Assembly (NCBI GenBank): GCA_027922465.2
Contig: BQMF02000033.1
Coordinates: 248,001 to 312,000 of the forward strand
Direction of reading: 5' to 3'
DNA: 64,000 nucleotides
DNA from: Turritopsis dohrnii
Lineage: Eukaryota; Cnidaria; Hydrozoa; Anthoathecata; Oceaniidae
Under the pieces are notes generated by a model. The model saw only the letters and a program-made list of their open reading frames with translations. It did not search any database and was not told where the DNA came from. Positions 1-12,860 of the stretch are shown here, piece after piece (within the stretch, counting starts at the first letter, position 1; each line of letters opens with the position of its first letter). Position numbers and translations under genes: made by a program.

Positions 1-245
1 CATGCGCATGCAATGCAGCATGTTGCGTTGCACGCGCATGAAAAAATTGCAGCGTGAAGCCTTAGCTTTAGCTTAACTCCTCGGTAAAAAGAGAGAGAAA
101 GTGAGAGATGTTCGTACATCTTCATTTCATAATAAGTTAAAAATAAAGTTTCTTTTTGGTATTAAGTTCAATTCCACCCTGACTTGTATGGACAGCATTT
201 TTATTTGAGTATCAGGTTGATGGTAGTTATACCATTGTAATTACT

Positions 246-960
246 TCACGATAAATCAACTAATTCATTCCAACAAATAAAAATCAGAAATAAAAAAGAA
301 ATACCAATCAAAACATTAGGAGGACAATAAATGTCAAGTATTTGGAGGTTTTGCAGAAGTTGAAATAGTAAACTTGACAGAACAGAATAAGACTTGAAAA
401 ATGCCATGAAGAATAGGAGGATCAAGCCAATGAAAAGATTTGAAAACATCTTCAAGCATAAACTTAAGATTTCGAGTGTGTATGGAGGTCCTGCGTTTCC
501 TGCGTGCTAAAAACTTGCATATCGAATGACAATAGTTGAATAAGGATACAATAAGCGTGTGATACAAAATGTCAAGTTTTGATTGACTTAAAAAGCTAAC
601 TCGAACTCTGTCCTTACGATTACAAAGATAGCTGAGAAAAAAGTTAAAGCTATTCCTTCCAAAGCCATAAGCTTCTAGTTTAACATTTAAAAGTTCATGC
701 GACGTACAATCAAATACTTTCAAACACTTTCAAGCAAAATCAATCACTTACTTTACCGCTTTTGGCAATACAAACTTGTCACTTCCTTAGCACGGGAGCA
801 TGTTGTGTGCTATATCTCCTCCTATTTTCTGAACGATCTTTGGGACAGATGAGAAACGACTAATAAGGGTGTAGTTAGCTTTATCATGCATGTTACATTT
901 TTTCGGAGAAGGAACAATATAAGCAACTTTAAGTTCTGATGGAAACTAACAATCTAAAAT
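246..960 (-). pseudogene. Broken LINE reverse transcriptase fragment
   Basis: Minus-strand remains of a non-LTR retrotransposon reverse transcriptase, now in several frames. Around 840-960 the translation has the pattern LK-x-A-x-x-x-P-x-x-KK...DKANYTLIS, matching the conserved LK-x-A-x-V-x-P-x-FKKGD...NYRPIS start of the RT fingers in CR1/Jockey-type LINEs. At 334-723 a reading frame carries FDCTSHELLNVKLEAYGFGR, the segment that follows the first catalytic Asp, and then jumps to a C-terminal LINE-tail pattern (IHTRNLKFM...ILHGIFQ). The middle of the palm, including the YADD box, is missing, so there is an internal deletion as well as stops and frameshifts. No function is expected. The family is clear; the subfamily is not. 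Confidence 0.7.
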
Positions 961-3834
961 GGCTTGATTGGCTTGAAACCACGTTCTTAGGCATATTACT
1001 GGTCAATCAAATAAGGTGGAGAAGTCCAACATTACAACACCTGTGTTTCAGTCCTAAGTGTTCATTAGGTTACTAGGACTTTCTCTGTTCTACTTTAAAT
1101 GACTCAACCTCTCCTCCAAACATTTCAGCTGAGCTCTAGATAAAAGTCATTTTGATCTTAATAGTTTTCAGCTCGTTGTAACTATAATTCTGATATAAAA
1201 TAAATAAGTGTTTTCAGCATGGCCTCTAATTATGATGAACGCTCCTCTTTGTTGTGCGGTTACAGTTTCAATGCTTTAGTGTTCCAAAAAGTTTTGTTAT
1301 GAAGCCCCATATATAACTGGTATTTCCAAAGAAATGGATGGATGGATGGATCTTTACTTAAAATTTTCACTAAAGTATTGTAAAAGTTGTTTCAAGAAAC
1401 ACCAAAATAAATCCATTTATTTCCATCATTGAACTTTTTATCGACAACGACAATTTTCTACGCACCAATACTAAACTGACTCACAAAAATAGCGTAGCTC
1501 CTTTAATGAATCCTAGTCCCTGTTCACATTTACCTTGGCTTGGCCAACGTTCAGTGCAAAAGTGCGACTACAAAAACGAACGGACAAGAAGAAGGAGAGG
1601 ACGAAAAGAAAAAAGAAGCATTCTCTAGAAATATTATTTGGTGAAGTTAATAAAAGCTCGCCTGCAACAATTTTCAAGCAACCGTGTTTTGTTGAGGAAA
1701 TAACTAAAGTTAAGTATCTTTTTAAGACATTTTCACTAAATTATTGTAGAAATGGCTATGTTAAAGAAGGTAAAGCTAAATTTGATCTTGTGGTACATAT
1801 GTAGATAATTATGCTGCTAATGAAAGGGGTAACATGATGGAAAGTTCTAATCGGAATTTCAGTTAAATAAGTCGATGACTAATTTCCTTCTATATTGCGA
1901 GTTAGTTTTGAAATTCTGCTCGGTTTTGCACAATAATGTTCTCGATTTTGTTAAAGACTATATTCGAAAATGTAGCTCAATACAGTAGGATTCAGTAGGA
2001 TTTTCATGAAAATACATGTTACTAAAAGACAAACTTTCGATTACTTACATTTGATAAATGACAAGAGGACAACCAAAACAAACCAGCCAATAAAGTGCTT
2101 GTTCGCCATGTTTCTTCAAAACTCAAAACGACACTGGGAAGTTTAAATCTGTCAAACACTGATGGTATTTTATACTTTTTCAAAGGAAATATTTCTATTA
2201 TTAGAAAAGAACAAAGTTCGTAGCTCATAGGGAAAAGCCAATAGAACCGATAAAAAAGTATTTCACATAACTTCTTTGAATTGTCTTCAATATATGATAG
2301 ATAGTTTAAGTTAAATCAAAAATTCATATCAAAATATAATGATGAGTCATTGTCAAGGAAACCCTTTTGAACTGATATTGTGGAATTTTCTTATTTTCTT
2401 AACATTAAGTAACGAGTAGTTAATTAGATTAGATTAAATTTGGTCTTGTAAAAATTACCTCATTAGTCAGCGCCTTTAGGAAGCTGAGTATTTAAAAAGA
2501 CAAAATACGGATTTTGTCTTTTGACACTTTGAAGCGTCTCCCTAATATTGTTTATCTCCTGAACATTTCACACCACTTGTCGTCTTGTTTATTTTTCATG
2601 GAATTTGATTTTTTTTTTTCGTTCATGCATGGCCCTTTTTCATAAGTTTGAGTTGCAAGTTTTTAATAATGAAAATGGAATGTTTCAAATAAGAAAGAAA
2701 GTTTAATATTAAGAACTCCTAGATGAAGTAGCATTGGTAGTTAAAGAACGTTTGCACTGGTGTTAGCGCTCTGCAGTTTCTCTTCAAGGAAGTGTGATTG
2801 TTTAGTTGTTACTTCTAAAATTATTTCTCTCTAGATAATCAAAATAAACGATTCCCTACATTTTTTGAGGCAGCAATCAAGTCTTAAATTCAACTGAGCC
2901 TTTTCTGAATTTTCTGACTTAAAAACACTTAACAATTTCATGAAACTGAATGTATTTCATTTTTTTCCAGGAATTCCCACTTATTGAATTCATGAATGAC
3001 TAGAAAACATACATGTTTGTATTATTAAATTTAGTGTTCAAAAACTATTGCAAGTACTAAATTTGTGGAGCAAATCCTCTTGATGTTGACTCATATTATG
3101 ATCAACATGAGTCTCTATGAAAATTCATTTCCATTCGATAACTAAAGAACTTAGTGCTCTGTTTCGTAGGGGTTGTGTAGCGTGGACTTACAGCAGTGTG
3201 AGTATCTCACTACGCATAATATGAAATAAGAATAGAATGAATGAACAACTTATATTAAAATGGTAAACAAATGAAGTGACACTCTAATTGTCAGTCTCAA
3301 GGAAATTCCCTCATAGAAAACTGTTGAGTCATCCTAATCCTTTATAAAAAAAACCTGTTTTCGGTCAACTCAAATCTGTCATCAAAATATTTTTAGCACC
3401 AAACCAATAAATCTAATTCAGGGTGCTTACAGTTAATAATTCATAAAGTATTAGAACCATGTTTTGCCACAACATTTTACATTTTGTTGCTGAGATGAAT
3501 GTCCACTTTTGTGAGTCAAAATCTTTTTTTATCTATGCACATTCTACATTAATTCTTATTAAAAATTTTAATGTAGGGTATTCTTGTCAACGTAAAAAGC
3601 TTTCCTATTAATGGAGACTCTGTTGAAATCATGTTCTTAGAAATAAATGAAATAATATAATCGTAATGTAATATAATCTCATTTTGATCTCGGATAATTT
3701 TAATTCTGGTCCTCAGTTAGGGAATATGTGTGTAGCTACTTTACTGAGAAGGAATAAAGTATCGTGTTTCTTATACAGGTGTGTTTCAAAAAATTGGATT
3801 CAAAAAATATCATCGCAGTTTTTGAAGGAAATAT
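961..3834. other. Anonymous AT-rich DNA, no supported gene
   Basis: I see no protein family, RNA gene or clear repeat here apart from a short GGAT run near 1335-1352. Short open frames (for example 1535-1804 plus, Lys/Arg-rich) have no recognisable motif and no splice context that supports them. Confidence 0.5.
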
Positions 3835-3836
3835 TA

Positions 3837-5354
3837 AAGGGGCATTGGCCGGCTTAAAACAATAGAATTTGAGTTACTCTTGGTTATTCAAATCTGCCAT
3901 GTGATTTGAGGATTAAAAAATCCGAATGATCGAGACAGCATGTAAACATCATGGCGAAGAGGACGGAAGATTTTCATTGCTGTCAGAATTATTTTTTTCA
4001 ATGTCTTGTCTATGGGCGTGAATTTTAATATGGTATTAAATATTGGTACGAAGTTATCATGAATTTATTAAGGAATATTTCTGTGCTAGTTATTGAATGA
4101 GAGTATTTGTTATTTTAAAGATATACACGGATTCGTGAGTGCCGGGTGAAATCTCTACATTTACATCTATACATAATTTATACAAAATACGTTTAAATTT
4201 GCTATTGTATATAACTTGCATTATTGCTTTTGATTTTGCTGAGTCCTACCTCCCAGTTAATTTAGAGGAAGGCCGAGAGGTCGTTTGGATTGCTTTCTTG
4301 GGTAGCATTTTTTGTTGTTAGCTTGCTAGCTGAAGATCATAAAGATTTTCTTGAAATTACTTTCATTTTGTGGTATGTTTTTGTGGCCATGGCCCATTAG
4401 TTTTGATTTTGATTTATTTCATGAGAACTTATTTTGCTTTTCCTCTCTAGAAAACCAAAACAAAATGTAAAGGAAAATCCATTTGTTTTTTGGCAATCAC
4501 AGAAAAATATACTCCAGTGAATAAGAACATTACTGGCATGAATTGCAAGCTATACAATTTTTGAATCTACTTTGACTTATTCGTACACTGTAGCTGGAAG
4601 AAGTTTCAACATTTAAAACAGTAAACAATTTGTTTTTTAGTTTTTCTCTCCTTAATTTTCATTACGCTTACTTTTTTTCTGTTTCCAAAATTTTAATAAA
4701 AACACAAATCTTGATTTTGTCAGAATGACATATCCGTTCTTTCTGCCTCCTGGAGTCACTGTGGCTGATCAATTTTTCGTGTTTATACATTATATTGCAT
4801 CTGGATAATCATTGGAAATAACTTTTGTTTTTTATTAAACATATGAAATTGTATTAGTTTTTTTTTGTCATTTTTGGGCATTTGATTGCTTACTGGATAT
4901 GACTTCATGCATGGTTTAGTTTATATACATCTTACATTCGATTCATTCACATGTATATATGATTTCTAATATGGCCATGGCATCAGGAAGAAAGAAGAAC
5001 AGAAGATTCAATCTGAGAAAAAAAACATTATTTGGCAAATTGAACTGTTGTTGTTATCTTGTCTCTTACCGTCCCCACACTGCTGCATTCTTATAGGAAG
5101 GAACAGAATTAAAAAAGTATCAAGAATCGAAGTTTAATGCTTGTGTAAAATATTATTTCTGTCTTCACATTGAATCATATGTCAAAAGATACATGTGTCA
5201 GGTGTATTTCTATTATTAAAAGCCATGTGTTTCTATTATTTTCTCACTTCACGGTTCAGTAAACGATGTTCAAAGCGATTCCAAACTTCGCGCCATATTT
5301 GTTTTGATTTTGATTGTTTTGATCACGTGAGAATTAAGCCGGCCAATGCCCCTT
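3837..5354. mobile_element. 1.5-kb non-autonomous DNA transposon, TA target duplication
   Basis: The ends are perfect 21-bp inverted repeats beginning AAGGGGCATTGGCCGGCTT (3837-3857 and 5334-5354). Both are flanked by TA (3835-3836 and 5355-5356), which fits a Tc1/mariner/pogo-type target duplication. The 1518-bp interior is AT-rich and I recognise no transposase in it; the 60-codon frame at 4139-4321 has no family signature. It is probably a deletion derivative mobilised in trans. The superfamily assignment rests only on the TA duplication and is tentative. Confidence 0.75.
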
Positions 5355-5356
5355 TA

Positions 5357-7350
5357 AATTAATTTTCATAAATTTTATATCGTTGGAATCCACATCTTTT
5401 GGTTTTTCTCATGATGTATTTTTTGTAGTAAATGGAAAAGTAGAAGAAGAGAAAATCGAAAAAAAAATAAGTTTGAAAAAACTCATTATTTCTTAACGAT
5501 CAATTAAGATATTTTTGCGAGATAAATTTTTACGTATGCTTGTTTTTGAAAGATTTTGCGGAATTAATTTTTGCGAATTGGGGCCAAATTCGTAAAAATA
5601 AGTATCGTATTAATTAATACGAATGAGATAAGACATAAAGTTGACAACCGTATCTTTATCGAAATTTATGCAGTTTTGTGACAACTCAGACTCTTAATTA
5701 AACTAATGACTTAAGTTAAATTTTTTCAGTTGGCTTTGTTAAAGTGAAAGGGATAAAAAATGACCGATTAATTTTTTTGAACTTTTACGGTGGGCGTTTG
5801 TACGGACGGGGCGCTTAATTGAGTTTTAATAAAAAATCTCTAAAACCACTAATACAGTTTATTTATTCACTGAATGCTTACGAAAGAACAGTTTGTGTCC
5901 AGCTCGAACAACTTCAAAAAAGCTCGATAAATACTCTCACTTTGGGATGAAAATAATCCATTCCTGCGTTATTAAGTTTCCTTCATTATCCTGAAATGTT
6001 CAATATTTTATGTTTTCGCTGAATAAGCGCCCAGTTTCAATTTTGGAACTAGCGCTTAATCGGAACCTGGGCGCTTATTACAAGTTGTTCCTCCAAACCT
6101 GGACGCTTAATCGGGCGGGGCGCTTTATTGAGTCCTGGGCGTTTAACGGTCATTTACGGTAACTGTTTTTGTTTTCGGAAATTGATGTTATTGTTAAGAA
6201 TTTTTGAAACACACTGTATGTTTGAGCTCTGGTGGACCACCATTAATCTGTTTCGATGGTCTTCAATTACCGATTTGCAAGTGTTTAATTTAGCTCATAA
6301 AAGTAACCACTATTCCACAATCACTTTTTCTGTTAGTTCATTGATAAAATTCCCAGTTATTTCATTAAATGTTTTCCCATTAAGAACTTGCATTATTATG
6401 TATTGCTATGACATAATCTGAAAGTAAGAAAGTTTTGCATTGAAAATCAATGGAAATGAATATAAATCATTTTGATTTGATTAACCTGATCATTCGTTGG
6501 TTGAAAATCACAGAAACAATAACATAAGACATAATAACAAGCATTTACTTTTATTTGCACGTTTTTCATATTTGTCACAGACTTGCGGCCTTTTATGGCT
6601 GCCTTATTTGAGTTAAAATTATATAATAATGAGAATATCATCCAATTTTTTAAAATGGGACGTATTTTGTTTCTTCATTTACATATTTTTTCATGTAACT
6701 CCATGGTTTTCCATTGAAATCAAGTGATTGAGCAATCAGAATGCTTTCATTAATATACAGAAGTAATGTTGAAAAACAGAACCAAGTTTTTGCATCGACA
6801 GAAAGAGATAAATCTTCACATGTATATTATTACGTGATGGCAGAGAAAAATGCTAACGTAGATGCAGGATATTGTTTGGGAAAGAAAAATTCATTTCGGA
6901 AAGCAAATTTTTGTGGATATTGAGCATCTCCCGATACGTTCTTCTTTCTCTGTTCTACTTCCCTTTTTTTAAGAATATTACAGATGCAGCGACAAGTTCT
7001 TCGTCATTTATGTTGATAATAAAGCAATTCTGAGAAAAAACAAATGACTGTATAGCAACAGCCCACGTGATAAAGCATAATAAATGTTTCGCATAATCAT
7101 TAGTCATGAAATAAAAATAAGATACATGTAAAAGCGGCTTTACATTTCCATCTTATGAATGTTTGTTGTCTATTAGTGAGCATAGATACAGCTTAATTCG
7201 CTTTTATTGTAGTATTGAATGGTCCTATGCTAATGTATGACTTTTCATGTGACGTTTTATTTGTAAACGTTGAGTTTTTGAGTTTAATATTATTGAAGGG
7301 CGTATTATAAAATGTAAACAAGAGGCGTATGGCAGCATTTCAACTGACAA
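5357..7350. other. Anonymous DNA with a GGGCGCTTAAT motif cluster
   Basis: Between about 5790 and 6150 the motif GGGCGCTTAAT and close variants occur at least five times in both orientations (for example GGGGCGCTTAATTGAG near 5808, AATAAGCGCCC near 6022, GGGCGCTTATTAC near 6069, GGGGCGCTTTATTGAG near 6117). This looks like the remnant of a repeat-rich small transposon. The rest of the interval holds no gene I can support. Confidence 0.45.
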
Positions 7351-8359
7351 TACCTTATCGGTAAAAACTTTTTTGGTACAACTTTTCGCCTAGGAGATAT
7401 ACAAAGGTTGTCAAAGTTTCATGCAGGATGTCAGACAAATAAGTTGAGATCTATTTGTTTTGTTTACCTTAACGGTGAAAACTTTGTCGGCCGAAAACGA
7501 CGAATGTTTGGCTAAGTGACCAAAACTGGTACCGACAAAAAATGACGGCCGATAAAAATTTGTACCGACCAATATTACCTTTAAAAAGTGTAAATAGAGC
7601 TTCACTAAATACACCAGAAGCTATTTGATATAAACAAAAGAAAATGCGTGAAATGCAACCATGGATAAGTATCTTACATCAAATCTTTTTTCAAAAAGAA
7701 ACTATGTAAGAACAAAAAGGCAAAAAAAACTAACTTCTTCGGAAAAAGCATAAGAAGCAGAGTAAAAGCGAAAAATTCATCAGTGTTTTAGACTTTGATG
7801 CAAGACAAAAAAAAAGTAGTACTCAAGCATCAAGCATAAAAATATAAGAAATTTAAAAAAAAATTTAGTATGAATCACTTCGATAAATCTTATTAACTAC
7901 AAGAAAGCTTCTTGTCAGGGCGCTGAGACGTAAAAAAAGCCTGGAAACGAGAGGGACAACTTATTTTGAAGTGAATCAATTTCGTCAGATCGTAATGAGC
8001 ACGAAATTCTTTACCGGACAATCCGAATTTATTTAAGGACCAATTCTTGGACCTATGTTGGTTTTGATGACGTCATCCATGGGACAAAAAATATAGTTCG
8101 CCTAAAATTGCTGTTATACATACCATTCGATAGCATTTTTTGAACTGGAAAAAAGTTATGAAAAGGTCGTATAGAAATTATCTGTTTATGCCGAGTTATA
8201 CATGATAGAAGTCTTTCCATGACGTCATCGCTCAGAAATTTGACGAATTGGAACAGCAATTCTGAATGAAATACACCAGGCAAGGATTAACACAACGTAA
8301 CGTTATAAGTGAACAAAAAATATAGACTATTTGATGTCACTACCAAAGTCATCACTAGA

Positions 8360-8725
8360 ATAAAAATCATCTTAATCTTCATCGGATGAAAGATTCTCGC
8401 AGTTAGCGCAGTTATATAACTTACATTTGGCGGTACGACCACAACTTATCAGATTGAGCACATTCTCTGGTGTTGGTGGCTTAACTTCCAGATTGCCCTA
8501 AACTATGGAACAGTCATAGCCGTCTGGACTTGGAATTCCTGGAAAATTATCCAGGGAGCGTTTGATTACAGCTGTCGCAAAAGAAACCCTCTTGCAATGG
8601 CAAAACAGCACGTCTTGTGTCAGCGGTATCTGCTGCGGCTCAGTGGCATTTGGCTTGCTACAAAACCTAATGTCCCTGGCCTCATTAGCATTGCGCTCGT
8701 GTGATTTAATATAGCCTTCAACATA
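8360..8725 (-). pseudogene. Cys-rich C-terminal fragment of a repetitive unknown protein
   Basis: Minus-strand translation gives ...PLTQDVLFCHCKR... then ...IPSPDGYDC..., a stop, then PPTPENVLNLISCGRTAKC and an acidic end NLSSDED. From memory, the order L-P-x-T-x-D-x-L-x-x-H-x-x-R, a P-x-P-x-G-(W/Y) block and a Cys-rich L-x-S-C-x-C tail is a recurring C-terminus of uncharacterised, repetitive proteins in invertebrate genomes. I do not know its function. Several of the expected Cys residues are lost here and at least one stop interrupts it. It lies inside the pogo-like element, so it may be a nested insertion or captured sequence. Confidence 0.4.
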
Positions 8726-9229
8726 CTGATCAGTCGGTAGCGAAATAAGTTGTATATGTACGGTGGTTTAAAATGCGGCTATATAAATTATAGGTTACAT
8801 CTCAGCAAAACTGTCCGTTGTTGCGCTTTCAAGTTGCTGCATTTAGACCATTTCATCGAATATCTGAAATATATGGGGTTGCTGAAAATTACACACAAAG
8901 TATATGGACATCATCCATGCCGCATTATCGGTGTAAGGATTTCCGTGAAGTCCGTGAATATAAGACATTTTGTTCCCAAGTTCAATGTTTTCTTCTATGT
9001 AATTTTTCCTCTTGAATTTGTTTCAGTGTTTTCGATTGGGTATGAACCTGTCGTAGTATAATGGGACTTTCTGCAATATCAGTAATACTTTTTAATTGGC
9101 GCAAGATGGACTCATCATGGCGGATGATGCTAAGATGAAGAAATTATAATCGCTGTGGCGAAACTTGGGAAAGCTATGTTGTCCATTGCGATAAGTTTAT
9201 ATGGAAGTATTAAGACTCAAAACAGAAAA

Positions 9230-10016
9230 ATAGAATGTATTGAAACATCCAATGGTTGGAGAAATTTCATGCATTCCCCTGCAGTTACACACTCATTACT
9301 GTGTTCCTTTCTTTTCAGAGACTGTTTGACATTTTCACTTATGTGACACTTGAAGGGAACCAATACAAGAAACAAGTAACCATACAGGAAACCTCATCAT
9401 GAAAACTAAGTTACCCCAAATTTGAGAGACCCAATATTCAGTCAATTCACCATTCATCCAGACATTTTTGGAACATTTTACAATGGTTCCTTTACATGTA
9501 GAAACTTTTCACTTTTTTCAATGGGATAACTACGACTGGTTTTTTACAGCTTACTCTCATGACTGCTAAACTTTGCTTGTCAGTAAATCAGTGTCTCTTG
9601 CGAGTTGACAATATTTCTAAGGAGAAAGTCAATTGTATTTCTCTGCTTTTCACAAAATTTTAAAAAATTCGCAAACTACACCATCCTTTGGCATGGTTTG
9701 TACAGTAATTGTTCTTCGTCTAATGGAAAGACTGTTTCGTCGCATGAAATTAAACAACCAACCTCGACTCGCGTAAAAGTTCTGTAAGTTGTGCCTAAAC
9801 AGTTGTGAATTTATATGGAACATAGTGATGCATCTCACGTTCATCGATAATTGCCTGCAATAGCTTCTCTTCAAGGTTCCCAAGAACTGTTTTTCGCCCA
9901 GCACCGGATAATCTTCCCATTTTACTTTGAAAAGAAGGAGGATTGGTTGTTGACATCAGATGAAATCTTTCTAAGTCGGACAATGCTTTTATCGATAGAG
10001 AAATTTCTACCAGCAT
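9230..10016 (-). pseudogene. pogo/Tigger-like transposase, fragmented
   Basis: The transposase would bind the element ends and cut and paste it in the nucleus. In minus-strand order I see: a CENP-B/pogo-type helix-turn-helix block, RLSGAGRKTVLGNLEEKLL, at 10016-9800; after a frameshift the second DNA-binding block, FYASRGWLFNFMRRNSLSIR, at about 9760-9700; part of the DDE_1 core, VWMNGELTEYWVSQIW, near 9460-9410; and the downstream F-x-x-H-I...LQPLDVSIH region near 9350-9236. The order matches pogo/Tigger (DDE_1) proteins. Stops and frameshifts separate the blocks, and I could not find the first catalytic Asp. Assignment to the family is firm, and the copy is clearly dead. Confidence 0.75.
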
Positions 10017-10319
10017 TTATCTTGGTATTTTCTTGGGCGTATTTAATCACAATTACGACTGGAAAGTGTACCCTGTTTTAGAGATTGAAAAAACTGATCA
10101 ACAAATGTATGGGATCGTTCCGCTTCGATAAACCGTTACAGGGAAATCGTAGATTAAAAGATTTTCATATATCTTATCGAGAAGAATTTCGTCGGGGAAA
10201 ATGTTTTACTAATTATTTCTTATAATTTACATTATTTCAAACTTTTCGTCCAGGAAACTTTCTGTCAGGGAGCAAATATGTCGTCACTTTTTCCCGACGA
10301 AATTATCTCCGATAAGGTA

Positions 10320-12856
10320 TACCACGTATAACTTCCATGACGCTGTACACAATACCCGTGTCGAAAACTTGTAATCGCTTATATTATTGTAAATAATGTA
10401 GATTCAAATAGCTTTTTGACGGCTTCACAAACTTTGATTTTTAACTGCACAATTCCTTTAATTGAAAAATAAGAACATTAAGAATGTATTTATAGCAAAA
10501 CAAAGAACTTTAATAAAGTGCAGATATGTGTACGTACGAACTATGAAGAAAAATGTAGGACATGTAAGAAGTTCAAAACGTTGTACTGACGTTTTGTGTT
10601 ATAAGGTAAAATAGCTATCAACTTACTCCGAAAAAAAGGTATGAGGAAAATTAATACATATCTTATCAAATCTGAGACAATAGTACTGATTCCTGTTTTC
10701 ATAATTGCAGAACAATACAATCAAAGAAACTTGCTGTTGCGGCTGTTGAAGAATGGCAGGTAAAATCAAATTTTATTAAGCTTGCTTTCCGCCAGTGAGA
10801 TACTTCTTATCGCGTAGCTAATTTTTTACGAGATGGCTCAGTGAAATGGAATTTAATTCATCAAGTGAGTTTTTGTAAGATAGCATGCCAATACAAATTT
10901 CAGTAGCTGTCGCGTCAATGTAGAAAAGAGTGAGATCACGATTTCCAATCCAATTCTTATAGCCAGTATTTTGAAAATGATTACTCAAGATTTCAAGACT
11001 TTCGTCTTTCGTGTGGTCGGAATTATTCGTTCGACCCATGTTTTATTTCTACTACTTCTTCACCAACTGCTCTTCAACGCATGCAGAGTTTCAAAACATA
11101 ACGAAACACGTGTAAACATTTAAAGACAGAACAAACAATAGGTTCTATTCAATTCGTTTAAATGAATCTTCGGCATGGCTTTGAGATGTCAACCTTAAAA
11201 CCTAGTGTTCTATCGGACGGATATCACGATGCTTCAAAGCGTTATAAAGAAACTGACTATGTTGATGTAGTTTTTTTCACAGATTTTGAAAAATAGTTAA
11301 ACTGGAAACTGGAAACATTTCATGCCTAAACAACGAAAACAAACATCAACGTCGTCAATTTTAGCGCCTAGTTTGTTGAATTCTTTGATTTCATCATGAC
11401 AGCACTCTAACCAAGTCCGCAGTTTTTCCTTGTTAGCATTGTCAACGATGTCTTGCATGAAACAAGTACAAAAAACATGATCAGAGGAAAGAGGGAAGTT
11501 TCCGCCAGAAGATGCTTCACGTGAAAAGGAGGCTTTCTCTTTTAAATAACACTAAAACAAGACAGAGCTGTTGAAATGAGCTCGAAAAGTGAAAGTCTTA
11601 AAGCGTATGATGTGTACTTAAAAGGATCTTAATCTCCTGTTATATGTATTAGAAAATGCATTGCTTGTTTCTGACGATGTAAAATAGAATATTTTAAAGT
11701 TCGTACAATTAGATTAATGCGCCTGATCCGTCGTCTTTAAACAAGCATATTCAAAGATCATAATGCTCAACTTAGAAAATGGTTGAGAATCTCACAGAAA
11801 AACTTGAATGTCTGTGGTTTTCACGACAGTAGAGGGTCCGAAAGGAAGGATATGGAAATGCTATAATTGCACTTGTATGGTTTGAAGGTAAATAACATAC
11901 TTTAATTCCATGAATTTTGTCGCCCCTTATGTTTTTGCTCCCTCAAATTTTTGCACATCCCTCGAAAATATATTTTCGCGTACCTTTTAATTTTCGCGTT
12001 CCTGTCATTACGTGGGGTAATTCATGTCTTAAGTCATCAACATTCAAGGTTCTCCATAGAAAATGCACCATTTTTATAAAAAGTGTTGAAACTTTGGGTT
12101 ATTGTTTCATTTAGTTGTGAAATCACAGATAATAAAGAGAATTTGTCTTTTCTGTTATTTTCATGCTAAACAAATCTACTACAACATCATCTTGGAATAT
12201 AATGATCTCTACCCATACACAAATGTTTACCAGAAACCCAGAATATCAGTAATACCCAAGTGATGCTGGAAACATTACAGATACTTGTTATTAAAAATGC
12301 AGTTATTTTTTGCCAATTACGCTTCTTGTTAACATTTTAACGTTTTCTGACATTCATTGTTATCATTCTGTTTTGACCGTTGGATCTCAAAGATACAAAG
12401 TATGAACTAGGTTTTTACAGCAATTTCGCTACTTTTTGTACAGACCCTTTTGTACAACGCTTTATTTTCGCACGCAAGCGCTGCGCAAAAACAAATGCGC
12501 ACAAAAATTGATGGAATTCAGGTAATAACAGCATTTTCACTTATCAAATATATATAGAACGTTTTTGATATAGTTTTCTCTTGTATAATCAAAGATACTG
12601 AATTCAATGGCAATTTGAAAAAGAAGCAAAAATGAAAAGCAGAGGAAATGGATTAAGAAGATATGGAATTGAACTATATTTACTTTGAGGAGAACAATGA
12701 AGATGACGAGGAAGATAGCAAAATAGCGATCGCCAATGTGAACCATACATATAGTTGTTGTTAAAAATGAAATAAAAACTTGCAACAGAGTAGTAAATTA
12801 CAATTTGAATTACAAATTGTCCAAGAATTACGTCATTAAAAATTGTAAAAGCATCA
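10320..12856. other. Anonymous DNA with one possible exon
   Basis: Mostly AT-rich sequence without recognisable genes. The only coding-like item is the minus-strand open segment at 11297-11551, listed separately. A TTTTCGC/TTTTTGC-rich stretch at about 11915-12010 resembles similar runs near 5500 and 60560 and may be degenerate MITE sequence. Confidence 0.4.
11297..11551 (-). CDS. Possible terminal exon of an unknown Cys-rich protein
   Basis: An open minus-strand segment of about 84 codons ends at TAA (11297-11299). It starts right after a good splice acceptor, TCTTGTTTTAG, so it could be the last exon of a gene whose other exons I did not find. The peptide has a Ser/Gly-rich start, then HVFCTCFMQDIVDNANK, an EKLRTWLECCHDEIKEF block and an end VDVCFRCLGMKCF, with seven Cys in about 60 residues. 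I do not recognise the family. It has no start Met and could be chance or transposon-derived. Confidence 0.3.
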   Translation of the reverse strand, partial: CYLKEKASFSREASSGGNFPLSSDHVFCTCFMQDIVDNANKEKLRTWLECCHDEIKEFNKLGAKIDDVDVCFRCLGMKCFQFPV

Positions 12857-12860
12857 TTTA

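Larger units (their letters stand above)
7353..10317 (-). mobile_element. Decayed pogo/Tigger-like DNA transposon
   Basis: The two ends share the inverted sequence CCTTATCGG (7353-7361 and 10309-10317) next to TA on both sides (7351-7352, 10318-10319), as expected for a Tc1/mariner-superfamily element. Beyond the first 9 bp the termini are only loosely alike. The interior carries a minus-strand pogo-like transposase in pieces (see 9230-10016) and an unrelated Cys-rich fragment (8360-8725). At 2.97 kb it is in the range of full-length pogo/Tigger elements, so it is probably an autonomous copy that died. The boundary call depends on a short repeat and is less certain than the transposase call. 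Confidence 0.65.

Noticed and set aside
3835..5356. 60-codon frame at 4139-4321 as the element's transposase
   Set aside because: Too short, with no DDE, zinc-finger or helix-turn-helix pattern.
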